Shown here piece by piece: positions 5,994 through 13,572 of a stretch of 24,926 nt of DNA. The position numbers and the translations under genes were made by a program. Source of the DNA: an uncultured Comamonadaceae bacterium (GTDB lineage Bacteria > Pseudomonadota > Gammaproteobacteria > Burkholderiales > Burkholderiaceae_C). The notes under the pieces were generated by a model. That model was not told the DNA's origin. It did not search any database and saw only the letters and a program-made list of their open reading frames with translations. Every line of letters begins with the position of its first letter. Within the stretch, counting starts at the first letter, position 1. The stretch lies in assembly GCA_937871735.1 (NCBI GenBank), contig CALMOI010000229.1, forward strand, positions 1 through 24,926, read 5' to 3'.

Positions 5994-8263
5994 GCCCAGC
6001 TCATCATGGAACGCGATCAGGCCAGTAAATTCATCAACGACTTGCTGCGGTTGATGATCAGCCGCAACGGCAGCGACTTGTTCATCACCGCCGAGTTTCC
6101 GCCCGCCATCAAGGTGGACGGCAAAGTCACCAAGCTCTCGCCCCAACCGCTGACCGGCGCACACACCCAAGCGCTGGCCCGCGCAGTGATGAACGACAAG
6201 CAAGCCGCCGACTTTGAACGCACCAAGGAATGCAACTTTGCGGTCTCGCCAGCGGGCATTGGGCGCTTTCGGGTCAACGCTTTTGTGCAGCAAGGCAAGA
6301 TTGGGATGGTGCTGCGGATCATCCCCAACACGCTGCCCACGCTGGATGGCTTGGGCATGCCCGCCGTGCTGAAAGAAGTGGTGATGGCCAAGCGCGGCCT
6401 GTGCGTGCTGGTGGGTGCGACCGGCTCGGGCAAATCGACCACGCTGGCGGCCATGATCGACTGGCGCAACGAAAACTCCTACGGCCACATCATCACCATC
6501 GAAGACCCGGTCGAATTTGTCCACGCGCACAAGAACTGCGTCATCACCCAGCGCGAAGTCGGGCTGGACACCGAAGACTGGGATGTGGCCCTGAAAAACA
6601 CGCTGCGCCAAGCGCCTGACGTGATCTTGATGGGCGAAATCCGCGACCGCGAAACCATGGAACACGCCATCGCCTTCGCGGAAACCGGCCACTTGTGTAT
6701 CGCCACGCTGCACGCCAACAGCGCCAACCAAGCGCTTGACCGGGTGATCAACTTCTTCCCCGAAGAGCGCCGCCTGCAACTGCTGATGGACTTGTCGCTG
6801 AACCTGCGTGCGATGGTGGCCCAGCGGCTAGTGCCGCGCCAAAGCGGCAAGGGCCGCGCCGCCGTGGTTGAAATCATGCTCAACTCGCCGCTGGTGGCGG
6901 ATTTGATCTTCAAGGGCGAAGTCTCGGAGATCAAAGAAATCATGAAGAAAAGCCGCAACGCGGGTATGCAGACCTTCGACCAAGCGCTGTTTGACGCTTA
7001 CGAAGCCAACGCCATCACCTACGAAGACGCGCTGCGCAACGCCGACTCGCTCAACGATTTGCGCCTGCAAATCAAGCTCAACAGCGTGCGGGGCCGCTCC
7101 ACCGACTTGGCAGCGGGCACCGAGCACATGTCGATTGTTTGAGGCATTTCACCCCTGAGGCCCAGCTCATCATGGAACACACTCAAGCCCTGAAGTTCAT
7201 CCATGACTTACTGCGCTTGATGATCAGCCGCAGAGGCAGCGATTTGCTGCTCATTGCGGATCTCCCGCCCTCGGTCAAGGTCGATGGCAAGCTCACCAAG
7301 CTTTCGCCCCAAGCACTGACAGGCGAGCACACCCAAGCGCTGGCCCGTGCGCTGATGAACGACCACCAAGCCGCCGAATTTGAACGCACCAAAGAGGGCA
7401 ACTTTGCCGTCCCGGTGCCTGGCATCGGGCGCTTTCGGGTCAATGCGTTCATGCAGCAAAGCCAAGTCGGTATGGTGCTGCGGGTCATTGCCAACAATGT
7501 GCCCACGCTGGACGAGTTGGGCCTGCCCGCCGCACTGCAAGACGTGGTGATGGCCCAGCGCGGCCTGTGCGTGTTGGCGGGCGCTACCGGCTCGGGCAAA
7601 TCGACCACGCTGGCCGCCATGATCGACTGGCGCAACGAAAACTCCCACGGCCACATCATCACGATTGAAGATCCGGTCAAGTTCATCCACACGAACAAGG
7701 GCTGCGCCGTCACCCAACGCGAAATCGGGATCGACACCGAGAACTGGGACGCAGCCTTCAAAAACGCGCTGCACCAAACGCCGGACGTGATCGTGATGGG
7801 CAGCATCCACGACCGCAAAACTCTGGAGCAAGCCCTCGCCTTCGCCAAAGCCGGTCACTTGTGCATCGCCACGCTGCACGCCTACAGCAGCACTCGGGCG
7901 CTGGACGCCATGCTCAGCTTCGTCCCCGAAGAGCAGCGTCCGCAACTGCTGATGGAGTTGTCGGTGAATCTGCGCTCCATCGTGAGCCAGCGGCTGGTGC
8001 CGCGCCGCAGCGGCGCAGGCCGCATTGCGATGGTTGAGATCTTGCTCAACACACCCAAGGTGGCGGACTGCATCTTCAAAGGCGACATCGCCGACCTCAA
8101 AGAGCAGATCCAATCGAACCGCAGCCTGGGCATGCAGACCCTCGACCATGCGCTGTTTGACGCTTACGAGGCCAACCTCATCAGCTACGAAGATGCGCTG
8201 CGCAACGCCGACTCGTTCAACGAGCTGCGCATACGCCTCAAGCTGCACAGCACGCTGGGACGC
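5994..8263 (+). repeat. Tandem duplication of pilU
   Basis: Two head-to-tail copies begin at 5994 and 7160, a period of 1166 bases. Both open with the identical 19-base segment GCCCAGCTCATCATGGAAC around the start codon. They stay colinear at the protein level for about 364 residues without an insertion or deletion. The copies have diverged to roughly 70 % amino-acid identity, so the duplication is old or the second copy has evolved fast. Confidence 0.9.
6006..7142 (+). CDS. pilU: PilT/PilU-type ATPase PilU
   Basis: PilU is the second retraction ATPase, which assists PilT (378 aa). It has Walker A GATGSGKST (137-145), Asp box IEDPVE with E170, Walker B LMGEIRDRE with E211 and R213, and the His box GHLCIATLHA with H229 and H236. 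It ends SLNDLRLQIKLNS and a short polar tail. The start ATG at 6006 has only a weak upstream purine stretch. The same 19-base segment around the start recurs before the next gene (7160-7178), showing that the duplication described below carried the start region. All catalytic positions match active PilU proteins. Confidence 0.97.
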   Translation: MERDQASKFINDLLRLMISRNGSDLFITAEFPPAIKVDGKVTKLSPQPLTGAHTQALARAVMNDKQAADFERTKECNFAVSPAGIGRFRVNAFVQQGKIGMVLRIIPNTLPTLDGLGMPAVLKEVVMAKRGLCVLVGATGSGKSTTLAAMIDWRNENSYGHIITIEDPVEFVHAHKNCVITQREVGLDTEDWDVALKNTLRQAPDVILMGEIRDRETMEHAIAFAETGHLCIATLHANSANQALDRVINFFPEERRLQLLMDLSLNLRAMVAQRLVPRQSGKGRAAVVEIMLNSPLVADLIFKGEVSEIKEIMKKSRNAGMQTFDQALFDAYEANAITYEDALRNADSLNDLRLQIKLNSVRGRSTDLAAGTEHMSIV

Positions 8264-9292
8264 TTTGAGAACTTAACGGGCATCACAGCGCCCCCGCCGT
8301 CACACATTCACCTTGTCAAGCCCGCTGAGGCACCGTTTCCCAAGAGCCCGCCCATGAGCACCACCCTCGCATCTCCTCTCGCTTCCCCCGTCTTGTCGCC
8401 TTCATCACGCAGCTACGAAGCCAGCCCCGCCTGCAAAGTGGCGTTTTTAGGGCTGGGCGTGATGGGCTACCCAATGGCCGGGCACTTGGCCCGCGCAGGG
8501 CACGAAGTCACGGTCTACAACCGCACGTCGGCCAAGGCCGAGGCTTGGTGCGCCGAGTTCGGTGGCCGCCGTGCCGATACCCCGCGTTTGGCCGCGATGG
8601 GCGCGGACTTCGTGTTCAGCTGCGTCGGCAATGACGACGATTTGCGCTCGGTGATGCTGGGCGCAGACGGCGCATTTGCGGGCCTGGAGCCCGGAGCCAT
8701 CGTGGTCGATCACACCACCGCCTCTGCCGATGTGGCGCGTGAACTGAGCAGCGCCGCCAAAACGCTGGGCTTGCGCTTCATCGACGCGCCGGTTTCTGGC
8801 GGACAAGCGGGCGCGCAAAACGGCGCACTCACGGTGATGTGCGGCGGCACGCCAACCGCCTTCGAGCAAGCCCAACCGCTGGTGCTGCACTTCGCCCGCG
8901 CCTGCACCCTCATGGGCGACAGCGGCGCAGGCCAGCTCACCAAAATGGTCAACCAAATCTGCATTGCCGGACTGGTGCAAGGCTTGGCCGAGGCGCTGGC
9001 CTTCGGCGGCAAAGCCGGTCTGGATGTGAACCAAGTGCTGGACGTGATTGGCAAAGGTGCCGCGCAAAGCTGGCAACTGGACAACCGGGGCAAAACCATG
9101 GTCGCCGATCAGTTCGACTTCGGCTTTGCTGTGGACTGGATGCGCAAAGACCTGGGGCTGGTGCTGGAAGAGGCGCGCCGCAACGGTGCGCGCCTGCCGG
9201 TCACGGCGCTGGTCGATCAGTTCTACGCCGATGTGCAGGACATGGGCGGCTCACGCTGGGACACCTCTAGCCTGATCAAGCGCCTGCGCTGA
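7172..9292 (+). CDS. PilU-like ATPase (active-site-altered) fused to 3-hydroxyisobutyrate dehydrogenase-type oxidoreductase
   Basis: One uninterrupted frame (706 aa) carries two unrelated proteins. Residues 1 to about 364 align with PilU without a gap at about 70 % identity by hand count. Walker A (GATGSGKST, 137-145) and the His-box histidines 229 and 236 are kept. The Asp-box Glu is Lys (K170), the Walker B Glu is Ser (S211), R213 is His, and E216 and E226 are Lys, so ATP binding without hydrolysis is predicted. A Pro/Ser/Ala-rich linker runs to about 420. Residues 421-706 are a full NAD(P)-dependent beta-hydroxyacid dehydrogenase: nucleotide fold FLGLGVMGYPMAGHLA, substrate loop DAPVSGGQAGAQNGALT, and catalytic Lys in GQLTKMVNQ. 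The start is set by the duplicated pilU leader. An in-frame ATG at 8354 (residue 395) could give a separate 312-aa enzyme. Confidence 0.85.
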   Translation: MEHTQALKFIHDLLRLMISRRGSDLLLIADLPPSVKVDGKLTKLSPQALTGEHTQALARALMNDHQAAEFERTKEGNFAVPVPGIGRFRVNAFMQQSQVGMVLRVIANNVPTLDELGLPAALQDVVMAQRGLCVLAGATGSGKSTTLAAMIDWRNENSHGHIITIEDPVKFIHTNKGCAVTQREIGIDTENWDAAFKNALHQTPDVIVMGSIHDRKTLEQALAFAKAGHLCIATLHAYSSTRALDAMLSFVPEEQRPQLLMELSVNLRSIVSQRLVPRRSGAGRIAMVEILLNTPKVADCIFKGDIADLKEQIQSNRSLGMQTLDHALFDAYEANLISYEDALRNADSFNELRIRLKLHSTLGRFENLTGITAPPPSHIHLVKPAEAPFPKSPPMSTTLASPLASPVLSPSSRSYEASPACKVAFLGLGVMGYPMAGHLARAGHEVTVYNRTSAKAEAWCAEFGGRRADTPRLAAMGADFVFSCVGNDDDLRSVMLGADGAFAGLEPGAIVVDHTTASADVARELSSAAKTLGLRFIDAPVSGGQAGAQNGALTVMCGGTPTAFEQAQPLVLHFARACTLMGDSGAGQLTKMVNQICIAGLVQGLAEALAFGGKAGLDVNQVLDVIGKGAAQSWQLDNRGKTMVADQFDFGFAVDWMRKDLGLVLEEARRNGARLPVTALVDQFYADVQDMGGSRWDTSSLIKRLR
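8354..9292 (+). other. Possible internal start for a stand-alone dehydrogenase
   Basis: The ATG at 8354 lies in the linker between the PilU-like and dehydrogenase parts. Translation from here would give a 312-aa protein, close to the usual length of about 290-300 for 3-hydroxyisobutyrate / 2-hydroxy-3-oxopropionate reductases plus a 26-residue leader. Only a weak AAGAG stands upstream (8342-8346), so I cannot decide between internal initiation and obligatory fusion. I do not count this as a second gene. Confidence 0.4.
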
Positions 9293-9312
9293 GCGCCTGA
9301 GCGCCCAAGCAC

Positions 9313-9966
9313 TCAGCTGCGCGGGCCGGTGCTCGCGGGCGGAGGCGAACTCTCGGTTTGGATGCGCTGCAATTCGGCTTCCGTGATGAACTCGAACGCA
9401 CGCACCACCTTTTGCACACCGCTCACGCCGCGCACCACTTCGGTGGCGCGCTCGGCCTCGCGCTTGGTGACGCGGCCCATCAAGTAGACCGTGCCGCGCT
9501 CAGTCACCACCTTGAAAGCGTTGCCCGAAATATCGGGCGCATCCAGCAGCGCCGCCTTCACGCGACCCGTGATCACCGCGTCGCCCGAGCGCTGCGTGAA
9601 GGACGATCCACCCACCAGTGCCAGCTCGTTCACCACCGTGCGCACGTTATCGACCCGCGACACGATTTGCTCCACCCGCTGCTTGTCGTAGGCGCTGCCG
9701 ACTTCGCCGGTCAACAGCACTTGGCGGTTGTAGCTGGTGGCGTTGACGTGCACGCGATCCCCAAACGCCTCGTTCAGCCGATTGACGATGCGCACTTCAA
9801 TGCCTTCGTCATCGAGCTGTGCGCCCGAGGTGCGGCGATCCGTCGCCACCATGCCAGTCATGACTGCGCCGCCCACCACCAAGGGCACGCAGCCGCCCAG
9901 CGTGGAGGCCATCGTGGCCGCAGTCAAGGTGACCAGCACCCAGCGTCGGGTGGAAATGTGTTGCAT
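9313..9966 (-). CDS. dolP: BON-domain outer-membrane lipoprotein, DolP (YraP)-like
   Basis: This 217-aa lipoprotein starts at the ATG at 9966, where AGGAG sits 12 bases upstream. A signal peptide with lipobox LGGC puts the acylated cysteine at C26. Two BON domains follow, about 52-119 and 128-197, with the usual V-x-G-x-V strand pattern (VLLTGEVGS and VYLMGRVTKRE). The tail is Pro/Ser-rich. DolP binds anionic phospholipid at the inner leaflet of the outer membrane and supports envelope integrity and BAM function in E. coli. The gene starts 2 bases after the diaA stop codon, so they form an operon, matching the diaA-dolP order of E. coli. Confidence 0.93.
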   Translation of the reverse strand: MQHISTRRWVLVTLTAATMASTLGGCVPLVVGGAVMTGMVATDRRTSGAQLDDEGIEVRIVNRLNEAFGDRVHVNATSYNRQVLLTGEVGSAYDKQRVEQIVSRVDNVRTVVNELALVGGSSFTQRSGDAVITGRVKAALLDAPDISGNAFKVVTERGTVYLMGRVTKREAERATEVVRGVSGVQKVVRAFEFITEAELQRIQTESSPPPASTGPRS

Positions 9967-9968
9967 GT

Positions 9969-10562
9969 TCAAGACTCCTGTTCGCCAAGTAACTGACTGT
10001 CCACGCCGTCGCACAGGCAGTGCAAGATCAGGCTGTGGACTTCGTGGATGCGGGCCTGCCGCTCGTGCGGCACGCAAATGTGGACATCGGTTTCGTGCAG
10101 CACCCGGCCCAGCACGCCGCCGCCTTGCCCGGTCAGCGCCACCACGCTCATGTCGCGCTCGTGGGCGGTAGCCACTGCTTGCAGCAGCGCGGGAATGTTG
10201 CCGTGGGTGGCAATCACCAGCAGCACGTCGCCCACTTGGCCCAGCGCACGCACTTGGCGCGCGAAGATCTGCGCGCCATCGTCGCCGCGCGAGAGGTCGG
10301 TCAGCACGCCGCCATCCGCCGTCAGCGCCAGCGCGCCCAGCTCGGGTCGGTCGCGCTCAAACACGCCGACGCACAGCGCCGCAAAGTACTGCGCCAAACT
10401 GGCCGAACCGCCTTGCCCGCAGGCCAGCACTTTGCCGCCGCTGGTGACGCAAGCCAGCAGCGCCTGCACGCCGTCGGCAATCGGCCCACTCAGGGCTTGG
10501 GCGGCTTGGTATTTGAGGTCAGCACTGTCGATGAAGTGCTGTTGAATGCGTTGCTCTAACAT
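9969..10562 (-). CDS. diaA: SIS-domain protein, DiaA (GmhA-like)
   Basis: This is a 197-aa sugar-isomerase-fold protein. The SIS core is visible in GGKVLACGQGGSASLAQYFA, LTDLSRGDDGAQIFARQV and VALTGQGGGVLGRVL. The C-terminus EVHSLILHCLCDGVDSQLLG is the region shared by DiaA and phosphoheptose isomerase GmhA. Position between yraN and dolP, with rsmI next door, is the diaA context of E. coli, so the DnaA-binding replication initiation factor is preferred. GmhA (sedoheptulose-7-phosphate isomerase) is the alternative, and annotation pipelines often give that name. It lies 24 bases downstream of yraN. Confidence 0.85.
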   Translation of the reverse strand: MLEQRIQQHFIDSADLKYQAAQALSGPIADGVQALLACVTSGGKVLACGQGGSASLAQYFAALCVGVFERDRPELGALALTADGGVLTDLSRGDDGAQIFARQVRALGQVGDVLLVIATHGNIPALLQAVATAHERDMSVVALTGQGGGVLGRVLHETDVHICVPHERQARIHEVHSLILHCLCDGVDSQLLGEQES

Positions 10563-10586
10563 GGTCTTTGATGATAAGCCACCGGC

Positions 10587-10961
10587 TCAGCCCGCATCAA
10601 ACGCGGCCTGCAACCACTGCACCCCGGCGGGCTCGACCGACACCACATCAAAACGACACGGCGGTAACTCGCGCAAGCGCATCAGGTAATGACGCGCCGC
10701 AAAAATGATGCGCCGCTGCTTGGCGCTGACCACGCTGGCCGCCGCGCCGCCGTGGCTGGCGCTAGAGCGCTGGCGCACTTCGACAAACACCAGCGTGCCG
10801 TCGGGGGCGCGCACGATCAGGTCGATTTCTCCGCCACCGCGCCCCGGCGTTCGATAATTGCGCGTCACCAGCTTCAGGCCCGCCGCCTGCAAGTGGCGCA
10901 ACGCCAGCGCTTCGGCGGCATCGCCCTTTTGCTTGGTGGTTTGTTTCGCAAGGAATTCCAT
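10587..10961 (-). CDS. yraN: YraN / UPF0102 nuclease-fold protein
   Basis: This 124-aa member of the UPF0102 family has a restriction-endonuclease-like fold. Recognisable segments are KGDAAEALALRHLQAAG, NYRTPGRGGGEIDLI and VFVEVRQRSS, where the D of EID and the E of VEV lie at PD-(D/E)xK-type positions. No enzymatic role is firmly established. The ATG at 10961 has GGAGGA upstream; an in-frame ATG at 10982 is also possible and would add 7 residues. It is the first gene of a yraN-diaA-dolP operon. Its start overlaps that of divergent rsmI, so its promoter must lie inside rsmI. Confidence 0.93.
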   Translation of the reverse strand: MEFLAKQTTKQKGDAAEALALRHLQAAGLKLVTRNYRTPGRGGGEIDLIVRAPDGTLVFVEVRQRSSASHGGAAASVVSAKQRRIIFAARHYLMRLRELPPCRFDVVSVEPAGVQWLQAAFDAG

Positions 10962-11884
10962 TGACTCCGTCCTCCAGCACATCTTTTGCTCCCGCCCTGG
11001 CCGCTGCCCGTGAGGCCGCTGCCCATCAGCATTATCCGCAGGGGGTGCTGTACGTGGTGGCCACGCCCATCGGCAACTTGGCCGACATCACCTTGCGCGC
11101 CTTGCATGTGCTGGGCTTGGTCGATGCCGTGGCCTGCGAAGACACCCGCCACACCCAGCAACTGCTGCGCGCCTACGGCATCGACCGCCCCGGCGCGCAA
11201 CTGCTGGCCGTACACCAGCACAACGAAGCCGAAGCCGCCCAGGGCGTGATTGAGCGCTTGCAACAAGGGCTGCGCATTGCCTATGTCAGCGATGCGGGCA
11301 CGCCCGCCATCAGCGACCCCGGTGCGCGCTTGGTGGCCGCCGTGCGCGCAGCCGGTCACGCGGTGATGCCGCTGCCCGGTGCCAGCAGCGTGACCACCGC
11401 CCTGAGCGCCGCTGGCATGACGCAAGAAGGCGGCTTCGTGTTCAGCGGCTTTTTGCCCAGCAAAGCCACCGAACGCACCGCCGCCGTGCAAACCTTGGCC
11501 GCCGAAGCCCGCGCCATCGTCTTGCTGGAAGCGCCGCACCGCATCGAAGCCTTGGCCGCCGCGCTGGCCGTGTTGGGCGAGCGCCCCGTCACCTTGGGGC
11601 GCGAGCTGACCAAGCAGTTTGAAGAAATCGACACCGTGCCCGCCCACGCCTTGCCCGCGTGGTTTGCCGCCAGCCCGCAGCGCCTGCGCGGCGAATTCGT
11701 GCTGGTGATTCACGGCGCACCCGTGGCCGAAGACGCGGGCGACGACCTGCGCATCCTGAAACTGCTGCTGGCCGAATTGCCCCTCAAAACCGCCGCCCGG
11801 CTGGCAGCGGACATCACCGGCGGCTCTAAAAACGCGCTGTACGACGCGGCCTTGCTGCTTAAAAAAGCAGCAGATTCCCACTGA
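10961..11884 (+). CDS. rsmI: 16S rRNA (cytidine-1402-2'-O)-methyltransferase RsmI
   Basis: RsmI methylates the 2'-O of C1402 in the ribosomal P-site decoding region using SAM (307 aa). It has the tetrapyrrole-methylase fold motifs LYVVATPIGNLADIT, YVSDAGTPAISDPG, MPLPGASSVTTALSAAG and FVFSGFLPSK, then LGRELTKQFEE near the end of the core. The start is most likely the TTG at 10961, preceded by AAGGAA, because no ATG or GTG fits between it and the conserved core. It gives a 28-residue extension, longer than in E. coli. The TTG shares its first base with the yraN start on the other strand. It ends 1 base from the convergent nitronate monooxygenase gene. Confidence 0.95.
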   Translation: MTPSSSTSFAPALAAAREAAAHQHYPQGVLYVVATPIGNLADITLRALHVLGLVDAVACEDTRHTQQLLRAYGIDRPGAQLLAVHQHNEAEAAQGVIERLQQGLRIAYVSDAGTPAISDPGARLVAAVRAAGHAVMPLPGASSVTTALSAAGMTQEGGFVFSGFLPSKATERTAAVQTLAAEARAIVLLEAPHRIEALAAALAVLGERPVTLGRELTKQFEEIDTVPAHALPAWFAASPQRLRGEFVLVIHGAPVAEDAGDDLRILKLLLAELPLKTAARLAADITGGSKNALYDAALLLKKAADSH

Positions 11885-11885
11885 A

Positions 11886-12992
11886 TCAGCCCAGCGCCAC
11901 GCCGGCCATCAAACGCCGCGTCAATTCGGTGGCGCTGATGGCGCGGCAGCCGCTGGCGTTTTGCCCTGACCACAACGGCGAGAACTCGCCGCTGCCTTGC
12001 GCTTCAGCCGCCGCCCGCAGCGGAGCCATTGCCGCCGTGGCCAGCGGAAACGCCGGGGCCGTAGGACACAGGCAGCCCAACTCGCGCATCACATGGTTGA
12101 CGATGCCGCGTGCCGGGCGGCCCGTGAAGACGTTGGTCAGCGCCGTGTGGCGGGCCGCTTCGCTTTGCAGCGCGGCGCGGTGGATGGCGCTGGTATGCGC
12201 CTCGGGGCACAGCAAATAGGCCGTGCCGACTTGCACGCCCGCTGCGCCCAGCGCCAGCGCCGCCGCCACGCCCGCCGCGTCGGCAATGCCCCCGGCGGCG
12301 ATCACCGGCACCTCCACCGCACGCACGATCTGCGGCAACAGCGCGAAAGTGCCCATTTGGCGCGACAAATCATCGCTCAAAAAGTGGCCCCGGTGGCCGC
12401 CCGCCTCCAGCCCTTGGGCGATGACCGCATCGGCCCCGTGCTGCACCAGCCAGCGCGCCTCTTCCACCGTGGTGGCCGACGACAGCACCTTGCCGCCCCA
12501 AGCCTTGATCTGCGCCAAAAACTCCGGCGCGGGCAAACCAAAGTGAAAACTGACCACCGGCGGGCGGAACTCGGCCAGCAGCGCGGCTGCATCGGCATTG
12601 AAAGGCATGCGGCCCGCGCCGGGCGGGGCAGCGTTCACATCCAACCCCATGTCGGCGTGAAAGCGGCTGAGCGTCCTGCGCCAAGCGGCCTCGCGCGCCG
12701 CATCGGGCACGGGCGGGGTGTGGCAAAAAAAGTTGACGTTGTACGGGCGACCCCGGCTACCCGCTTGCAAGGCTTGCAGTTCGGCGCGCAACGCCTCGGG
12801 CGTGAGCATGGCGGCGGGCAGCGAGCCTACGCCACCCGCATCCATCACCGCCAAGGCCAACGTGCTGCCTTGCACCCCGGCCATCGGGGCTTGAATCAGC
12901 GGCAGCTCAGCGCCCAACAGCGCCCGCAAAGCGGCAGTCGGGCGAGGCCCAGAAACGGACAAAGGGGTGGTCACAGGGGGCGTGGGAGTCAT
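11886..12992 (-). CDS. Nitronate monooxygenase (NPD/2-nitropropane dioxygenase family)
   Basis: This FMN-dependent TIM-barrel oxygenase (368 aa) oxidises nitronates such as propionate-3-nitronate. Family landmarks are LIQAPMAGVQG, DAGGVGSLPAAMLTP, PYNVNFFCH and VVSFHFGLP. QGLEAGGHRGHF, VIAAGGIADAAGVAAALALGA and VQVGTAYLLCPE follow in order, the last two forming the FMN phosphate site. The start at 12992 is taken for the AAGGAAG upstream; earlier in-frame starts lack one. It is transcribed leftward, 111 bases downstream of the VOC gene, and converges on rsmI with a 1-base gap and no visible terminator between them. True substrate is uncertain because the family is broad. Confidence 0.92.
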   Translation of the reverse strand: MTPTPPVTTPLSVSGPRPTAALRALLGAELPLIQAPMAGVQGSTLALAVMDAGGVGSLPAAMLTPEALRAELQALQAGSRGRPYNVNFFCHTPPVPDAAREAAWRRTLSRFHADMGLDVNAAPPGAGRMPFNADAAALLAEFRPPVVSFHFGLPAPEFLAQIKAWGGKVLSSATTVEEARWLVQHGADAVIAQGLEAGGHRGHFLSDDLSRQMGTFALLPQIVRAVEVPVIAAGGIADAAGVAAALALGAAGVQVGTAYLLCPEAHTSAIHRAALQSEAARHTALTNVFTGRPARGIVNHVMRELGCLCPTAPAFPLATAAMAPLRAAAEAQGSGEFSPLWSGQNASGCRAISATELTRRLMAGVALG

Positions 12993-13103
12993 GAAACTTC
13001 CTTCTGAAGATGCGGGCGCAGCGCGCCATGGTTGCGGTGCATCATGCCGCACGCCTCCTTTGTTCGCCTGACAGCCACGCGACAACTGAGGCGGCCACAG
13101 GGC

Positions 13104-13499
13104 TCAAGCCCGCGCCTGCTCGTACAGCTCCAGCGGCAAGCCGTCCGGGTCGGCAAAAAAGGTGAAGCGCCGGTCGGTGAACTCATCCACCCGCACCGGC
13201 TCCACCGCCACGCCGTGCTGCGCCAAATGGGCGATGGCAGCGTCCAAATCCGCCACCGACAGCGCCAAGTGGCGCAGCCCGCAAGCCTCGGGCCGGGTCG
13301 GGCGCGGCGGCGGCGCGGGGAACGAGAACAGCTCCAACTGCGCCCCATCGGGCAGCTCCAAATCCAGCTTGTACGAATCGCGCTCGGCCCGAAACGTCTC
13401 GCGCAACACGCGCAGGCCCAGGATGTGGGTATAGAAATGCTTGCTGCGGGCGTAGTCGGCAGCGATCAAAGCGACATGGTGCAGGCCGAGGAGGTGCAT
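13104..13499 (-). CDS. VOC-family metalloprotein, GloA2/YaeR-like
   Basis: This 131-aa protein of the vicinal-oxygen-chelate fold is colinear with E. coli YaeR (GloA2), including HHVALIAADYARSKHFY, ELFSFPAPPPRPTRPEACGL and FTFFADPDGLPLELYEQ. Four likely metal ligands are visible: H8, E56, H77 and E124. YaeR is glyoxalase-I-related but its substrate is unknown, so I give no reaction. The ATG at 13499 has no clear ribosome-binding site. It is divergent from the pentapeptide gene across 73 bases, and upstream of the nitronate monooxygenase gene on the same strand. Confidence 0.9.
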   Translation of the reverse strand: MHLLGLHHVALIAADYARSKHFYTHILGLRVLRETFRAERDSYKLDLELPDGAQLELFSFPAPPPRPTRPEACGLRHLALSVADLDAAIAHLAQHGVAVEPVRVDEFTDRRFTFFADPDGLPLELYEQARA

Positions 13500-13572
13500 G
13501 GTGAAGGCTCAGTGATGGTTCGCCGCCATTATCAAAGGCCCACCCGCGCAGGCGGTACATGACAATGCCCGC

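Noticed and set aside
8265..8360. The fusion linker as a pseudogene scar with a frameshift.
   Set aside because: The frame is open throughout and the codon composition in the linker and dehydrogenase is normal. I see no frameshift or stop codon.
9293..9312. GCGCTGAGCGC-type repeats between the dehydrogenase fusion and dolP as a bidirectional terminator.
   Set aside because: The stem is imperfect and there is no T-tract on either side.
10874..11881. A 335-codon open frame on the minus strand opposite rsmI.
   Set aside because: It is an antisense shadow of a clear rsmI gene in G+C-rich sequence. Its translation is Gly/Gln/His-rich without any domain.
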